Source: Shimwellia blattae DSM 4481 = NBRC 105725 (GTDB lineage Bacteria > Pseudomonadota > Gammaproteobacteria > Enterobacterales > Enterobacteriaceae). From it: a stretch of 64,000 nucleotides of DNA. The first letter of the stretch is position 1. The number at the start of each line of letters is the position of its first letter. Location of the stretch: contig NC_017910.1 of NCBI RefSeq assembly GCF_000262305.1, forward strand, positions 1,674,001-1,738,000, written 5' to 3'. Shown here piece after piece: positions 16,264 through 25,195 of this stretch. Both the position numbers and the translations under genes were made by a program. The notes under the pieces were generated by a model that saw only the letters and a list, made by a program, of their open reading frames with translations, was not told the origin of the DNA and made no database searches.

Positions 16264-17238
16264 ATGAAACTACAGCAGTTACGGTATATCGTTGAAGTGG
16301 TTAACCACAACCTGAACGTCTCTTCGACAGCCGAAGGGCTGTACACCTCTCAGCCTGGCATCAGTAAACAAGTGCGCATGCTGGAAGATGAGCTGGGCAT
16401 TCAGATCTTTTCCCGCAGCGGCAAACACCTGACCCAGGTCACCCCGGCCGGGCAGGAGATTATTCGTATCGCCCGTGAGGTACTGTCCAAAGTTGATGCC
16501 ATTAAATCCGTTGCCGGTGAGCACACCTGGCCGGATAAAGGCTCACTGTATGTGGCCACCACACATACCCAGGCCCGCTACGCGCTGCCCGGGGTCATTA
16601 AAGGGTTTATTGAGCGCTACCCCCGGGTGTCGCTGCATATGCACCAGGGATCGCCCACCCAGATTGCGGAGGCGGTCTCCAAAGGTAATGCGGATTTTGC
16701 CATCGCCACCGAAGCGCTGCACCTGTATGACGATCTGGTGATGCTGCCGTGCTACCACTGGAACCGGGCCATTGTGGTCACACCGGATCACCCGCTGGCC
16801 GGTAAAAGCGCCGTGGGGATCGAGGAGCTGGCCCAGTACCCGCTGGTGACCTATACCTTCGGGTTTACCGGCCGCTCTGAGCTGGATACCGCCTTCAACC
16901 GGGCGGGGCTGTCGCCACATATTGTGTTTACCGCCACCGACGCAGACGTTATCAAAACCTATGTCCGCCTTGGGCTGGGGGTCGGGGTAATTGCCAGCAT
17001 GGCGGTCGATCCGGTGTCTGACCCTGATCTGGTGCGCATTGAAGCCCATGAGATTTTCACCCACAGCACCACGAAAATCGGCTTCCGGCGCAGCACCTTC
17101 CTGCGCAGCTACATGTATGATTTTATCCAGCGCTTTGCCCCCCATCTGACCCGGGATGTGGTGGATACCGCCGTGTCGCTGCGCTCTAATGAAGATATTG
17201 AGGCGATGTTTAAAGACATTAAACTGCCGGAGAAGTAA
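16264..17238 (+). CDS. cysB: LysR-type regulator of cysteine biosynthesis
   Basis: 324 residues, identical in length to E. coli CysB. It activates sulfate assimilation and cysteine genes in response to N-acetylserine. The N-terminal winged HTH (MKLQQLRYIVEVVNHNLNVS, QPGISKQVRMLEDELG) is followed by the ligand-binding domain; the effector-site region TTHTQARYALP is intact. I chose the ATG at 16264, which gives the E. coli N-terminus. The upstream 16110-16263 has a consensus TATAAT at 16124-16129 but no clear -35. Confidence 0.97.
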   Translation: MKLQQLRYIVEVVNHNLNVSSTAEGLYTSQPGISKQVRMLEDELGIQIFSRSGKHLTQVTPAGQEIIRIAREVLSKVDAIKSVAGEHTWPDKGSLYVATTHTQARYALPGVIKGFIERYPRVSLHMHQGSPTQIAEAVSKGNADFAIATEALHLYDDLVMLPCYHWNRAIVVTPDHPLAGKSAVGIEELAQYPLVTYTFGFTGRSELDTAFNRAGLSPHIVFTATDADVIKTYVRLGLGVGVIASMAVDPVSDPDLVRIEAHEIFTHSTTKIGFRRSTFLRSYMYDFIQRFAPHLTRDVVDTAVSLRSNEDIEAMFKDIKLPEK

Positions 17239-17253
17239 TCCGCCGCCTGCCGT

Positions 17254-17276
17254 ACTGGCGCTGCCCCGGCGCCAGT
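17254..17276 (+). terminator. Candidate cysB terminator
   Basis: ACTGGCGC (17254-17261) and GCGCCAGT (17269-17276) form an 8-bp stem with a 7-base loop, followed by TAAATTTG rather than a pure T-run. It is a weak Rho-independent terminator. The remaining 17277-17453 is presumably the acnA promoter region; I recognise no sequence equivalent to the small ymiA gene of E. coli. Confidence 0.5.
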
Positions 17277-17453
17277 TAAATTTGCCTGAATTATCTCTGG
17301 TTTACTGGCCGACTGCCGCGCGCCCCTGGCGGGCCGTATCCCTCCCGTTGCTAATATTATCATCACGTTAACGCGTATCTGTACTATCTTTAAGAGAAGT
17401 CTGGTGACTTTCTGCGCTGACATTTCAGCATGCCGGATAATTAAGGAGGAGTT

Positions 17454-20108
17454 ATGTCGTTAACCCTACATGACGCCAGCAAGGACACGCTGGTCATCGA
17501 TAACAAACGCTGGCATTACTACAGCTTACCCCTGGCGGCGAAAACGCTCGGGGATCTTTCCCGGTTACCCAAATCACTGAAGATCCTGATGGAAAACCTG
17601 CTGCGTTACCAGGATGGTGACGATGTCACGGAGCAGGATATTCAGGCGCTGGCAGGCTGGCTGGCCGACGCCCATGCGGATCGTGAAATTGCCTGGCGGC
17701 CAACCCGGGTACTGATGCAGGACTTTACCGGGGTGCCTGCGGTGGTTGATCTGGCCGTTATGCGCGAAGCGGTCGCCCGCCTGGGCGGCGATGTGCAGCG
17801 GGTGAACCCGTTAAGCCCGGTTGACCTGGTGATTGACCACTCGGTAACGGTGGATGCCTTCGGCAGTGCCGATGCCTTTGGCGAAAACGTGCGCCTGGAG
17901 ATGGCGCGTAACCACGAGCGTTACGCCTTCCTGCGCTGGGGCCAGCAGGCATTTAACCGCTTCCGGGTGGTGCCGCCGGGCACCGGGATCTGTCACCAGG
18001 TCAACCTGGAGTACCTCGGGCAGGCGGTCTGGGGGGAAGAGCAGGACGGCGAATGGCATGCCTGGCCGGACAGCCTGGTCGGCACTGACTCGCACACCAC
18101 CATGATAAACGGCCTTGGGGTGCTGGGCTGGGGTGTCGGGGGGATCGAAGCCGAAGCGGCAATGCTCGGCCAGCCGGTCTCTATGCTTATCCCGGACGTT
18201 GTCGGCTTTAAGCTGAGCGGCAAACTGCGCGAAGGGATCACCGCAACGGATCTGGTGCTCACCGTGACCCAGATGCTGCGCAACCACGGGGTGGTGGGCA
18301 AATTTGTGGAATTTTACGGTGATGGTCTGGACTCGCTGCCCCTGGCGGACCGGGCCACCATCGCCAATATGGCCCCGGAATATGGCGCGACCTGTGGCTT
18401 CTTCCCGGTTGACCAGGTCACCCTGGACTATATGCGCCTGAGCGGGCGCAGCGCGGCGCAAATCGCGCTGGTGGAAGCCTACTGCAAAGCCCAGGGCATG
18501 TGGCGCAACCCCGGAGACGAACCGGTCTTCACCAGCAGGCTGGCGCTGGATATGGACAGCGTAGAGGCAAGCCTTGCCGGGCCCAAACGCCCCCAGGACC
18601 GGGTGGCGCTGGGGGATGTTCCCGCCGCCTTTACCGCCAGCACTGAGCTGGATCTCAGCCCCCGGCACCCCTCACAGGCGGCAGGCAGCGACACGCTACC
18701 GGAAGGGGCGGTGGTGATTGCGGCCATTACCTCCTGTACCAATACCTCGAACCCGAGTGTGCTGATGGCGGCCGGTCTACTGGCGCGCAACGCAGTGGAA
18801 AAAGGGCTGAAAACCCGCCCCTGGGTGAAAGCGTCGCTGGCGCCGGGCTCCAAAGTGGTGTCTGACTATCTGGACAAAGCCGGGCTGATGCCCTACCTCG
18901 ATGCCCTGGGCTTTAACCTGGTGGGCTATGGCTGTACCACCTGTATCGGCAACTCCGGCCCGTTGCCGGAGCCGGTAGAGCGGGCCATCCGGGAGCAGAA
19001 CCTGACGGTGAGCGCCGTGTTGTCCGGCAACCGCAATTTTGAGGGGCGCATTCATCCGCTGGTGAAAACCAACTGGCTGGCCTCGCCCCCGCTGGTGGTG
19101 GCCTATGCGCTGGCCGGAACGATGACGCAAAACCTGGTCAGCGAGCCCCTGGGCCACGATCCGGCCGGTAACCCGGTCTGGTTAAAAGATATCTGGCCCT
19201 CCGGTGAGGCTATCGCCGCAGCAGTGGCCAGCGTCTCTACCGCCATGTTCAGTAAAGAGTATGCCCAGGTCTTTACCGGCACGCCGGAGTGGCAGGCCAT
19301 TACCGTGACCCCCTCCCGGACCTACCACTGGCAGCAGGACTCAACCTATATCCGCAAACCGCCGTTTTTCAAAAATATGGAGAAGGCACCGGCCCCGGTG
19401 GCCGATATTCACGGGGCGCGCATCCTGCTGATGCTGGGGGATTCGGTGACCACGGACCATATCTCCCCCGCCGGTAATATCAAAGAGGAGAGCCCGGCAG
19501 GGCGCTATCTGCAAAGCCACGGGGTGGCCCGCGGTGACTTTAACTCCTACGGCTCCCGGCGCGGTAACCACGAGGTGATGATGCGCGGCACCTTTGCCAA
19601 TATCCGCATCCGCAATGAAATTGTCCCGGGGGTGGAAGGGGGCATGACGCGCCAGTTCCCGGGCAGCGATGTGGTGCCGGTCTATGATGCGGCAATGGGC
19701 TACCAGCAGCAGGGCACGCCGCTGGCGGTAATTGCCGGGAAAGAGTATGGCTCCGGCTCCAGCCGCGACTGGGCCGCAAAAGGGCCGCGCCTGCTGGGGG
19801 TGAGGGTGGTGATTGCGGAGTCCTTTGAGCGGATCCACCGCTCTAACCTGATTGGTATGGGGATCCTGCCGCTGGAATTCCCCCGGGGGGTGACCCGCAA
19901 AACCCTGGGGCTAAGTGGTGAAGAGCTGCTGGATATCAGCGGGCTGGACGCCCTGACCCCCGGGGTAACAGTACCGGTCACCCTGACATTCAGCGACGGC
20001 CACCAGCAGCAGATCGCGTGCCGCTGCCGGATAGACACCGGCAAGGAGCTTATCTATTTCCGCCACGGCGGGATCCTGCAATATGTTATCCGCAATATGC
20101 TCAGCTAA
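17454..20108 (+). CDS. acnA: Aconitate hydratase A
   Basis: 884 residues (E. coli 891). AcnA isomerises citrate to isocitrate and is the stress- and stationary-phase aconitase. The [4Fe-4S] ligands are the cysteine in AITSCTNTSNPS and the two in GYGCTTCIGNSG. The active-site motifs LVGTDSHTTMINGLGVLGWGVGGIEAE and YGSGSSRDWAAKGP are present, and the swivel domain follows at the C-terminus (LGDSVTTDHISPAG). AAGGAGGAG precedes the ATG. In E. coli this gene responds to SoxS and CRP; I could not identify those sites securely here. Confidence 0.98.
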   Translation: MSLTLHDASKDTLVIDNKRWHYYSLPLAAKTLGDLSRLPKSLKILMENLLRYQDGDDVTEQDIQALAGWLADAHADREIAWRPTRVLMQDFTGVPAVVDLAVMREAVARLGGDVQRVNPLSPVDLVIDHSVTVDAFGSADAFGENVRLEMARNHERYAFLRWGQQAFNRFRVVPPGTGICHQVNLEYLGQAVWGEEQDGEWHAWPDSLVGTDSHTTMINGLGVLGWGVGGIEAEAAMLGQPVSMLIPDVVGFKLSGKLREGITATDLVLTVTQMLRNHGVVGKFVEFYGDGLDSLPLADRATIANMAPEYGATCGFFPVDQVTLDYMRLSGRSAAQIALVEAYCKAQGMWRNPGDEPVFTSRLALDMDSVEASLAGPKRPQDRVALGDVPAAFTASTELDLSPRHPSQAAGSDTLPEGAVVIAAITSCTNTSNPSVLMAAGLLARNAVEKGLKTRPWVKASLAPGSKVVSDYLDKAGLMPYLDALGFNLVGYGCTTCIGNSGPLPEPVERAIREQNLTVSAVLSGNRNFEGRIHPLVKTNWLASPPLVVAYALAGTMTQNLVSEPLGHDPAGNPVWLKDIWPSGEAIAAAVASVSTAMFSKEYAQVFTGTPEWQAITVTPSRTYHWQQDSTYIRKPPFFKNMEKAPAPVADIHGARILLMLGDSVTTDHISPAGNIKEESPAGRYLQSHGVARGDFNSYGSRRGNHEVMMRGTFANIRIRNEIVPGVEGGMTRQFPGSDVVPVYDAAMGYQQQGTPLAVIAGKEYGSGSSRDWAAKGPRLLGVRVVIAESFERIHRSNLIGMGILPLEFPRGVTRKTLGLSGEELLDISGLDALTPGVTVPVTLTFSDGHQQQIACRCRIDTGKELIYFRHGGILQYVIRNMLS

Positions 20109-20122
20109 ACGGGGCTGATAAT

Positions 20123-20153
20123 AAAAAAGGGTCTGCTCCGGCAGACCCTTTTT
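20123..20153. terminator. Bidirectional terminator between acnA and ribA
   Basis: AAGGGTCTGC-TCCG-GCAGACCCTT, a 10-bp stem with a 4-base loop, has A-rich sequence on its left and TTTTT on its right. It can serve both convergent genes. Confidence 0.93.
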
Positions 20154-20179
20154 GCGTAATAACAATGGGGTAAGGCGCG

Positions 20180-20770
20180 TTATTTGGAGAGCAAATGGCC
20201 CATTTTCGCCGCTTTGGTATCCAGGTAGCGGGCGTTTTTCGGGTTGCGGCCCACAATAAGCGGAACCCGCTCGACAATTTTGATCCCTGCTTCGGTGAGA
20301 ATTTCCACTTTTTTCGGGTTATTGGTCAGCAGACGCACCGCGTCCACATCCAGCAGTTTGAACATGTCGGCACACAGGGTGAAGTCGCGCTCGTCGGCGG
20401 CAAAGCCCAGCTGATGGTTGGCTTCGACCGTGTCGTAGCCCTGATCCTGCAATGCATAGGCGCGAATCTTATTCAGCAGGCCGATATTGCGCCCTTCCTG
20501 GCGGTGATAAAGCAGCACCCCCCGGCCTTCTTCGGCAATGTGGGCCAGGGCCGCTTCAAGCTGGAAGCCACAATCGCAGCGCAGGCTGAATAAGGCATCA
20601 CCGGTCAGACACTCTGAATGTACCCGGGCCAGAACCGGCTCGCTCCCACTAATATCACCAAAAACCAGCGCAACATGATCCTGCCCGGTTGCCAGTTCTT
20701 CAAACCCCACCATCAGGAAGTCGCCCCAGGGGGTTGGCAGTTTGGCTTCTGCCACTCGTTTAAGCTGCAT
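20180..20770 (-). CDS. ribA: GTP cyclohydrolase II
   Basis: 196 residues, the E. coli length. RibA opens GTP to 2,5-diamino-6-ribosylamino-pyrimidinone phosphate, the first step of riboflavin synthesis. Zinc ligands Cys54, Cys65 and Cys67 are visible in ECLTGDALFSLRCDCG. The catalytic region is LLYHRQEGRNIGLLNKIRAYALQD. I chose the ATG at 20770 (MQLKRVAEAKLPTPWG). No FMN riboswitch is seen upstream, as expected for ribA. The 226-bp region to pgpB is divergent and holds no further gene that I can support. Confidence 0.98.
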   Translation of the reverse strand: MQLKRVAEAKLPTPWGDFLMVGFEELATGQDHVALVFGDISGSEPVLARVHSECLTGDALFSLRCDCGFQLEAALAHIAEEGRGVLLYHRQEGRNIGLLNKIRAYALQDQGYDTVEANHQLGFAADERDFTLCADMFKLLDVDAVRLLTNNPKKVEILTEAGIKIVERVPLIVGRNPKNARYLDTKAAKMGHLLSK

Positions 20771-20996
20771 GTGAATCTCCAGATACTTACTTCCACGGGG
20801 CAATATGCCCGTGTTGTACGCCAGCAGGCTGGCTTTATGTCAATTATCGGCTATTTTGCCACAATGCCTGGTCATCACCTATAGGCTTTATGGTGGGGCC
20901 CGGGGCTGGCCGCTTTCCGCCAGCCGGTCGTGACGAATAGTTGCCGTATTATTCCTGTTTTCAGGTATCCTTGCCGGATATAAAACCGGAGAGTGT

Positions 20997-21764
20997 ATGT
21001 TATCAATTGCAAAACGCACCCTGGCAGGGGCCGCTATTTTACTGGTGATGCCGGTCTGTGTCCTGATATCGGGCTGGCACTGGTCGCCAGATAATAACGC
21101 GCTGCTTTCTCCCGGGCTTAAAGCAGTGTATTGGGTCACGGAGTCTGTAACACAACCCTGGGGGGCGATTACCCATCTGATTTTGTGGGGCTGGTTCCTC
21201 TGGTGCCTGCGTTACCGGCTGCGGGCCGCCATCACCCTGTTAATTATTCTGGTGGCGGTGATCATGGCCGGGCAGGGGGTGAAGTCCTGGGTCAAACATC
21301 AGGTTCAGTCGCCCAGGCCTTATGTGGTGTGGCTGGAGAAAAACCACCATATTCCGGTCGATAGCTTCTATAGCCTCAAGCGCAAGCAGCGCAGCGCGCT
21401 GGTGGCCCGACAGCTGGCAGACCAGCCGCAGATCCCCGTCTGGCTGCGACACCACTGGGAGAATGAAACCGGGTTTTCTTTCCCCTCGGGCCATACCATG
21501 TTTGCCGCGACCTGGGCGCTGCTGGCCATTGGTTTACTCTGGCCCCGGCGGCGGACGCTATCCATTATACTGGTGACGGCCTGGGCGATTATGGTGATGG
21601 GCAGCCGGCTGATTCTGGGAATGCACTGGCCGGGGGATTTAATTATGGCTACCATGCTCTCCTGGCTGCTGGTGACCATTGCCTGCTGGTGTGCGCAACG
21701 GTTATGTGGCCCGCTCACACCGCCCCCTGAAGAGCAGGCGGAAATTGCCGGGCGGCACAGGTGA
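20997..21764 (+). CDS. pgpB: Phosphatidylglycerophosphatase B / undecaprenyl-PP phosphatase
   Basis: 255 residues, multi-spanning PAP2-family lipid phosphatase. It dephosphorylates PGP, phosphatidic acid and undecaprenyl diphosphate at the inner membrane. The three PAP2 motifs are visible: KHQVQSPRP, SFPSGHTMF and SRLILGMHWPGD. About six hydrophobic segments are present. GGAG lies five bases before the ATG. Confidence 0.95.
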   Translation: MLSIAKRTLAGAAILLVMPVCVLISGWHWSPDNNALLSPGLKAVYWVTESVTQPWGAITHLILWGWFLWCLRYRLRAAITLLIILVAVIMAGQGVKSWVKHQVQSPRPYVVWLEKNHHIPVDSFYSLKRKQRSALVARQLADQPQIPVWLRHHWENETGFSFPSGHTMFAATWALLAIGLLWPRRRTLSIILVTAWAIMVMGSRLILGMHWPGDLIMATMLSWLLVTIACWCAQRLCGPLTPPPEEQAEIAGRHR

Positions 21765-21779
21765 CAGCACGATTAGCCG

Positions 21780-21807
21780 CTTGCAAAACCTGTGAGCGGC
21801 CCCATGT
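21780..21807 (+). promoter_or_regulatory. Sigma-32 type promoter upstream of lapAB
   Basis: CTTGCAA (21780-21786), 13 bases, then CCCCATGT (21800-21807). This matches the heat-shock consensus CTTGAAA-N(11-16)-CCCCATNT at all but one specified base. A second CCCCATAT lies at 21837-21844 with a weaker -35. The E. coli lapAB operon is known to belong to the sigma-32 regulon. Confidence 0.68.
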
Positions 21808-21926
21808 AGTGAATATTGTGACTGTGGTTTATGATTCCCCATATCTGCGGGAAATGCTAGTTTATACAGTCTGTATGGCGTGTGCGGATGTTTTCTTCGC
21901 CTGTAACCACATCTACGGGAAGTAAT

Positions 21927-22229
21927 GTGAAATATTTATTAATCTTCTTATTAGTCCTGGCGATTTTTGTTATCTCAGTCACCCTTGGTGCCCAGAATGA
22001 TCAGGTCGTCAGTTTTAATTATCTGCTGGCCCAGGGGGAGTATCGCGTTTCGACCCTTCTGGCGACACTTTTTGCCGCAGGATTTGTGCTGGGGTGGCTG
22101 ATTTGCGGCCTGTTCTGGCTGCGGGTGCGCGTTGCGCTGGCCCGGGCAGAGAGACGGGTTAAACGCCTTGAACAGCAACTGGTTCCTGAGCAGGCGCCAG
22201 AGCCCTCAGTACCGGCGGCCAGGGAATAA
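21927..22229 (+). CDS. lapA: LPS assembly protein LapA (YciS)
   Basis: 100 residues. A short inner-membrane protein with two transmembrane segments (about 3-22 and 42-64) and a C-terminal cytoplasmic coiled helix (RVRVALARAERRVKRLEQQL). It works with LapB in control of LPS synthesis. The start is GTG at 21927, which gives the E. coli N-terminus MKYLLIFLLVLAIFVISVTLGAQ; an upstream in-frame ATG at 21882 would add 15 polar residues and is unlikely. It is six bases before lapB. Confidence 0.95.
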   Translation: MKYLLIFLLVLAIFVISVTLGAQNDQVVSFNYLLAQGEYRVSTLLATLFAAGFVLGWLICGLFWLRVRVALARAERRVKRLEQQLVPEQAPEPSVPAARE

Positions 22230-22235
22230 CGTTAT

Positions 22236-23402
22236 ATGCTGGAGTTGTTGTTTCTGCTGCTTCCGGTTGCCGCGGCCTATGGCTGGTATATGGGGCGCAG
22301 AAGTGCTCATCAGGATAAACAGCAGGAAGCTAACCGCTTATCCCGGGACTATGTGGCCGGGGTAAACTTTTTGCTGTCTAATCAGCAGGATAAAGCGGTC
22401 GATCTGTTCCTTGATATGCTCAAAGAAGATACCGGCACGGTGGAAGCCCACCTGACGCTGGGGAACCTGTTCCGCTCCCGGGGGGAGGTGGACCGCGCGA
22501 TCCGCATCCACCAGACACTGATGGAGAGCGCCTCGTTAACCTATGAACAGCGGCTACTGGCCGTGCAGCAACTGGGCCGTGACTATATGGCCGCCGGGCT
22601 ATACGATCGCGCCGAAAGCATGTTTATTCAGCTGGTGGATGAAACAGACTTCCGCCTGCCCGCCCTGCAACAACTGCTGCAAATTTATCAGCTCACCAGC
22701 GACTGGCAGAAAGCCATTGATGTGGCTGAGCGCCTGGTGAAACTGGGCAAAGACAAACAGCGCATTGAGATTGCGCATTTCTACTGCGAGCTGGCGCTAC
22801 AGCATATGGGCAGCGACGATTTTGATCGCGCCATCGCGCTGCTGAAAAAGGGCGCTGCGGCGGACCGCAACAGCGCGCGCGTCTCCATTATGATGGGGCG
22901 CATCTATATGCAGAAAGGCGAATATGCCCGGGCGGTAGAGTCGCTGGAAAAAGTGCTGGAGCAGGACCGGGAACTGGTTCACGAAATCCTGGAAATGGTG
23001 CGCGACTGCTACCTGCAGCTGGATAAACCCCAGGGCTGGGAAGATTTCCTGGGCCGGGTGGGGGAAAGCGGCGGCGCCATGGCGGAGCTGATGATGGCGG
23101 AGCTTATCGAAAAACGCGAAGGCCAGGACGCGGCGCAAACCTATATAACCCGCGAACTGCAACGCCACCCGACGATGCGGGTCTTCCACCGTCTGATGGA
23201 CTACCACCTGATGGAAGCAGAACAGGGCCGGGCCAGAGACAGCCTGATCGTGCTGCGTGATATGGTCGGGGAGCAGATCCGCTCCAAACCGCGCTACCGC
23301 TGCCACAAGTGCGGCTTTACCGCCTACACCCTGTACTGGCACTGCCCCTCCTGCCGGGCCTGGTCAACCATTAAGCCCATCCGCGGGTTAGACGGCCAGT
23401 AG
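22236..23402 (+). CDS. lapB: LPS assembly protein LapB (YciM)
   Basis: 388 residues. An N-terminal membrane anchor (about 2-18) is followed by TPR repeats through about residue 340 and a C-terminal rubredoxin-like metal site (CHKCGFTAYTLYWHCPSC). In E. coli it promotes FtsH degradation of LpxC and so limits LPS synthesis; it is essential. It follows lapA directly and shares the heat-shock promoter. Confidence 0.97.
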   Translation: MLELLFLLLPVAAAYGWYMGRRSAHQDKQQEANRLSRDYVAGVNFLLSNQQDKAVDLFLDMLKEDTGTVEAHLTLGNLFRSRGEVDRAIRIHQTLMESASLTYEQRLLAVQQLGRDYMAAGLYDRAESMFIQLVDETDFRLPALQQLLQIYQLTSDWQKAIDVAERLVKLGKDKQRIEIAHFYCELALQHMGSDDFDRAIALLKKGAAADRNSARVSIMMGRIYMQKGEYARAVESLEKVLEQDRELVHEILEMVRDCYLQLDKPQGWEDFLGRVGESGGAMAELMMAELIEKREGQDAAQTYITRELQRHPTMRVFHRLMDYHLMEAEQGRARDSLIVLRDMVGEQIRSKPRYRCHKCGFTAYTLYWHCPSCRAWSTIKPIRGLDGQ

Positions 23403-23580
23403 CCTGTTTTTTAAAAAAGCCTGTATTTAGTTACAACATGCTTAATATTTATTCACCACCACACCCGCAACCCGGCCAGGCAGACGAGAGGAGCCTGTCA
23501 ATTTTCCGGCACTGCGGGTAGAATGCCAGCCGTTTAAATTTTTTGCGCCCCGGTGTCGCCCATCAGTCAAAGGAAGAGCC

Positions 23581-24315
23581 ATGAATTTTGCCGCATCATC
23601 CCGTCCTGTTGTCACGGACTCCCCGATCGTTGTCGCGCTGGATTATGCCAGTAAAGACCAGGCGCTGGCGTTTGTTGATCGCATCAACCCGGCTGACTGC
23701 CGCCTTAAAATCGGCAAAGAGATGTTCACCCTGTATGGCCCGCAACTGGTGCGCGACCTCCAGAACCGGGGGTTTGAGGTGTTTCTGGATCTGAAATTCC
23801 ACGATATCCCCAACACGGTAGCCAAAGCCGTGGCGGCGGCAGCGGAGCTTGGGGTCTGGATGGTCAATGTCCACGCCAGCGGCGGGGCGCGCATGATGAC
23901 GGCCGCCCGGGAAGCACTGCGCGACTGGGGCAAAGATGCGCCGCTGCTGATTGCGGTCACCGTGCTGACCAGTATGGAATCCAGTGACTTGCTGGACCTC
24001 GGCATTACCCTGTCACCGGCCCAGTACGCTGAGCACCTGGCGCGCCTGACCCGGCAGTGCGGTCTGGATGGCGTGGTATGCTCCGCCCATGAAGCGGTGA
24101 CCCTTAAAGCAGGGCTCGGGCAGGATTTTAAACTGATAACCCCCGGCATCCGCCCGGCAGGCAGCGACGCAGGCGATCAGCGCCGCATCATGACCCCTCC
24201 CCAGGCGCTGGCGGCAGGGGTGGATTATATGGTTATCGGCCGCCCGATAACTCAGGCGGCGGATCCGGCAGCGGCGCTGCAGGCGATCCGCGCCAGCCTG
24301 ACGGCAGGAGCCTGA
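23581..24315 (+). CDS. pyrF: Orotidine 5'-phosphate decarboxylase
   Basis: 244 residues. It decarboxylates OMP to UMP, the last step of de novo pyrimidine synthesis. The TIM barrel carries the catalytic motif LDLKFHDIPNT, with LKIGKEMF upstream and TPGIRPAGSDAGDQRR and YMVIGRPIT in the phosphate-binding half. AAAGGAAGAGCC precedes the ATG. A TAGAAT at 23519-23524 is a possible -10. The 178-bp gap from lapB is otherwise featureless. Confidence 0.98.
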   Translation: MNFAASSRPVVTDSPIVVALDYASKDQALAFVDRINPADCRLKIGKEMFTLYGPQLVRDLQNRGFEVFLDLKFHDIPNTVAKAVAAAAELGVWMVNVHASGGARMMTAAREALRDWGKDAPLLIAVTVLTSMESSDLLDLGITLSPAQYAEHLARLTRQCGLDGVVCSAHEAVTLKAGLGQDFKLITPGIRPAGSDAGDQRRIMTPPQALAAGVDYMVIGRPITQAADPAAALQAIRASLTAGA

Positions 24316-24316
24316 T

Positions 24317-24643
24317 ATGCGCGATAACGAAAACCCGCTGGTCTACTCCACGCAAACCGGGCGAATTACCCCGCCGGAGGAAAAAGCCACGCGCCCGAAA
24401 GGCGACGGTATTGTCCGTATTCAGCGCCAGACCAGCGGCCGTAAAGGTAAAGGGGTCTGCCTTATCAGCGGTATCGATGCCGCGGATGCGGAGCTGGTGA
24501 AGATAGCCGCCGATCTGAAAAAGAAATGCGGCTGCGGTGGCAGCGTTAAAGACGGGGTGATTGAGATTCAGGGCGATAAGCGCGATCTGCTTAAAACCCT
24601 GCTGGAGGCCCGGGGCTATAAAGTCAAACTGGCTGGCGGCTGA
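24317..24643 (+). CDS. yciH: SUI1/eIF1-family translation protein YciH
   Basis: 108 residues, one SUI1 domain (KGVCLISGIDAADAELVKIAADLKKK is split by the conserved GIDA; then CGCGGSVKDGVIEIQGD). In E. coli YciH is an eIF1-like factor implicated in initiation fidelity. It begins one base after the pyrF stop, so the two are cotranscribed and probably coupled, as in E. coli. Confidence 0.96.
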   Translation: MRDNENPLVYSTQTGRITPPEEKATRPKGDGIVRIQRQTSGRKGKGVCLISGIDAADAELVKIAADLKKKCGCGGSVKDGVIEIQGDKRDLLKTLLEARGYKVKLAGG

Positions 24644-24657
24644 GCGGGCGTAGCATA

Positions 24658-24690
24658 GAAAAAATAAGGCCATGACAGTGTCATGGCCTT
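24658..24690 (-). terminator. osmB terminator, possibly bidirectional
   Basis: AAGGCCATGAC and GTCATGGCCTT form a long stem at 24666-24690. On the minus strand it is followed by TATTTTTTC, a good T-run for osmB. On the plus strand the trailing GTTATCTGTTT is weak, so yciH termination is less certain. Confidence 0.82.
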
Positions 24691-24715
24691 GTTATCTGTT
24701 TACCCGGTCAGGGAA

Positions 24716-24934
24716 TTATTTGCCGACCTGGTGGCCGATAATACCGCCCACTGCCGCACCGCCCAGGGTACCCAGGGTGCTGCCGTCAGTCAGTATTGCC
24801 CCACCCAGAGCACCGGCACCGGCACCAATTGCAGTGTTACGATCGCGTTTTGACCAGTGGCCACACGCGGACAGAGACATTGCCAGTGTAATAGCAAGCA
24901 GGCCTGCGGCGATTTTTTTGTTATTTAATTTCAT
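24716..24934 (-). CDS. osmB: Osmotically inducible lipoprotein B
   Basis: 72 residues. A signal peptide ends in the lipobox LSAC, with lipidation expected at Cys24. The mature part is a glycine-zipper peptide (IGAGAGALGGAI, LGGAAVGGIIGHQVGK). OsmB is an outer-membrane-associated lipoprotein induced by osmotic and envelope stress. CAGGAGA lies upstream of the ATG. Confidence 0.97.
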   Translation of the reverse strand: MKLNNKKIAAGLLAITLAMSLSACGHWSKRDRNTAIGAGAGALGGAILTDGSTLGTLGGAAVGGIIGHQVGK

Positions 24935-25110
24935 TCTACTTTCTCCTGATTTAATGAATCACGGGAAACTTACCCATATCGGGTGTCAGAGACCTGTACT
25001 GGATACCGTGAAACCCTCTTGCGATAACGGACGTATCAGATAACGCGGATGACCGCCACTTCCTGTTATATCGCATGAGTATATTTTAAATTGTAGTAAA
25101 AAATACCACA

Positions 25111-25126
25111 GGGAAATTATCCTAAA
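25111..25126 (-). promoter_or_regulatory. Possible RcsB-type box upstream of osmB
   Basis: On the minus strand TTTAGGATAATTTCCC resembles the RcsB/RcsAB box (TAAGAATATTCCTA), and E. coli osmB is RcsB-activated. It is about 180 bases upstream of the ATG. The rest of the 261-bp osmB-yciT gap holds no gene. Confidence 0.3.
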
Positions 25127-25195
25127 GGGCGATTGGGAATGCTCTGAAGCTGTGTAAAGAAATGCCCGGCGTAGCGGTTTTTCTTTACATATAAC

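Noticed and set aside
17811..18668. 285-codon minus-strand ORF inside acnA
   Set aside because: Antisense to aconitase with no independent support; the acnA frame has all Fe-S ligands.
20771..20996. FMN riboswitch upstream of ribA
   Set aside because: The conserved RFN-element segments are not present; in enterobacteria the FMN riboswitch belongs to ribB.
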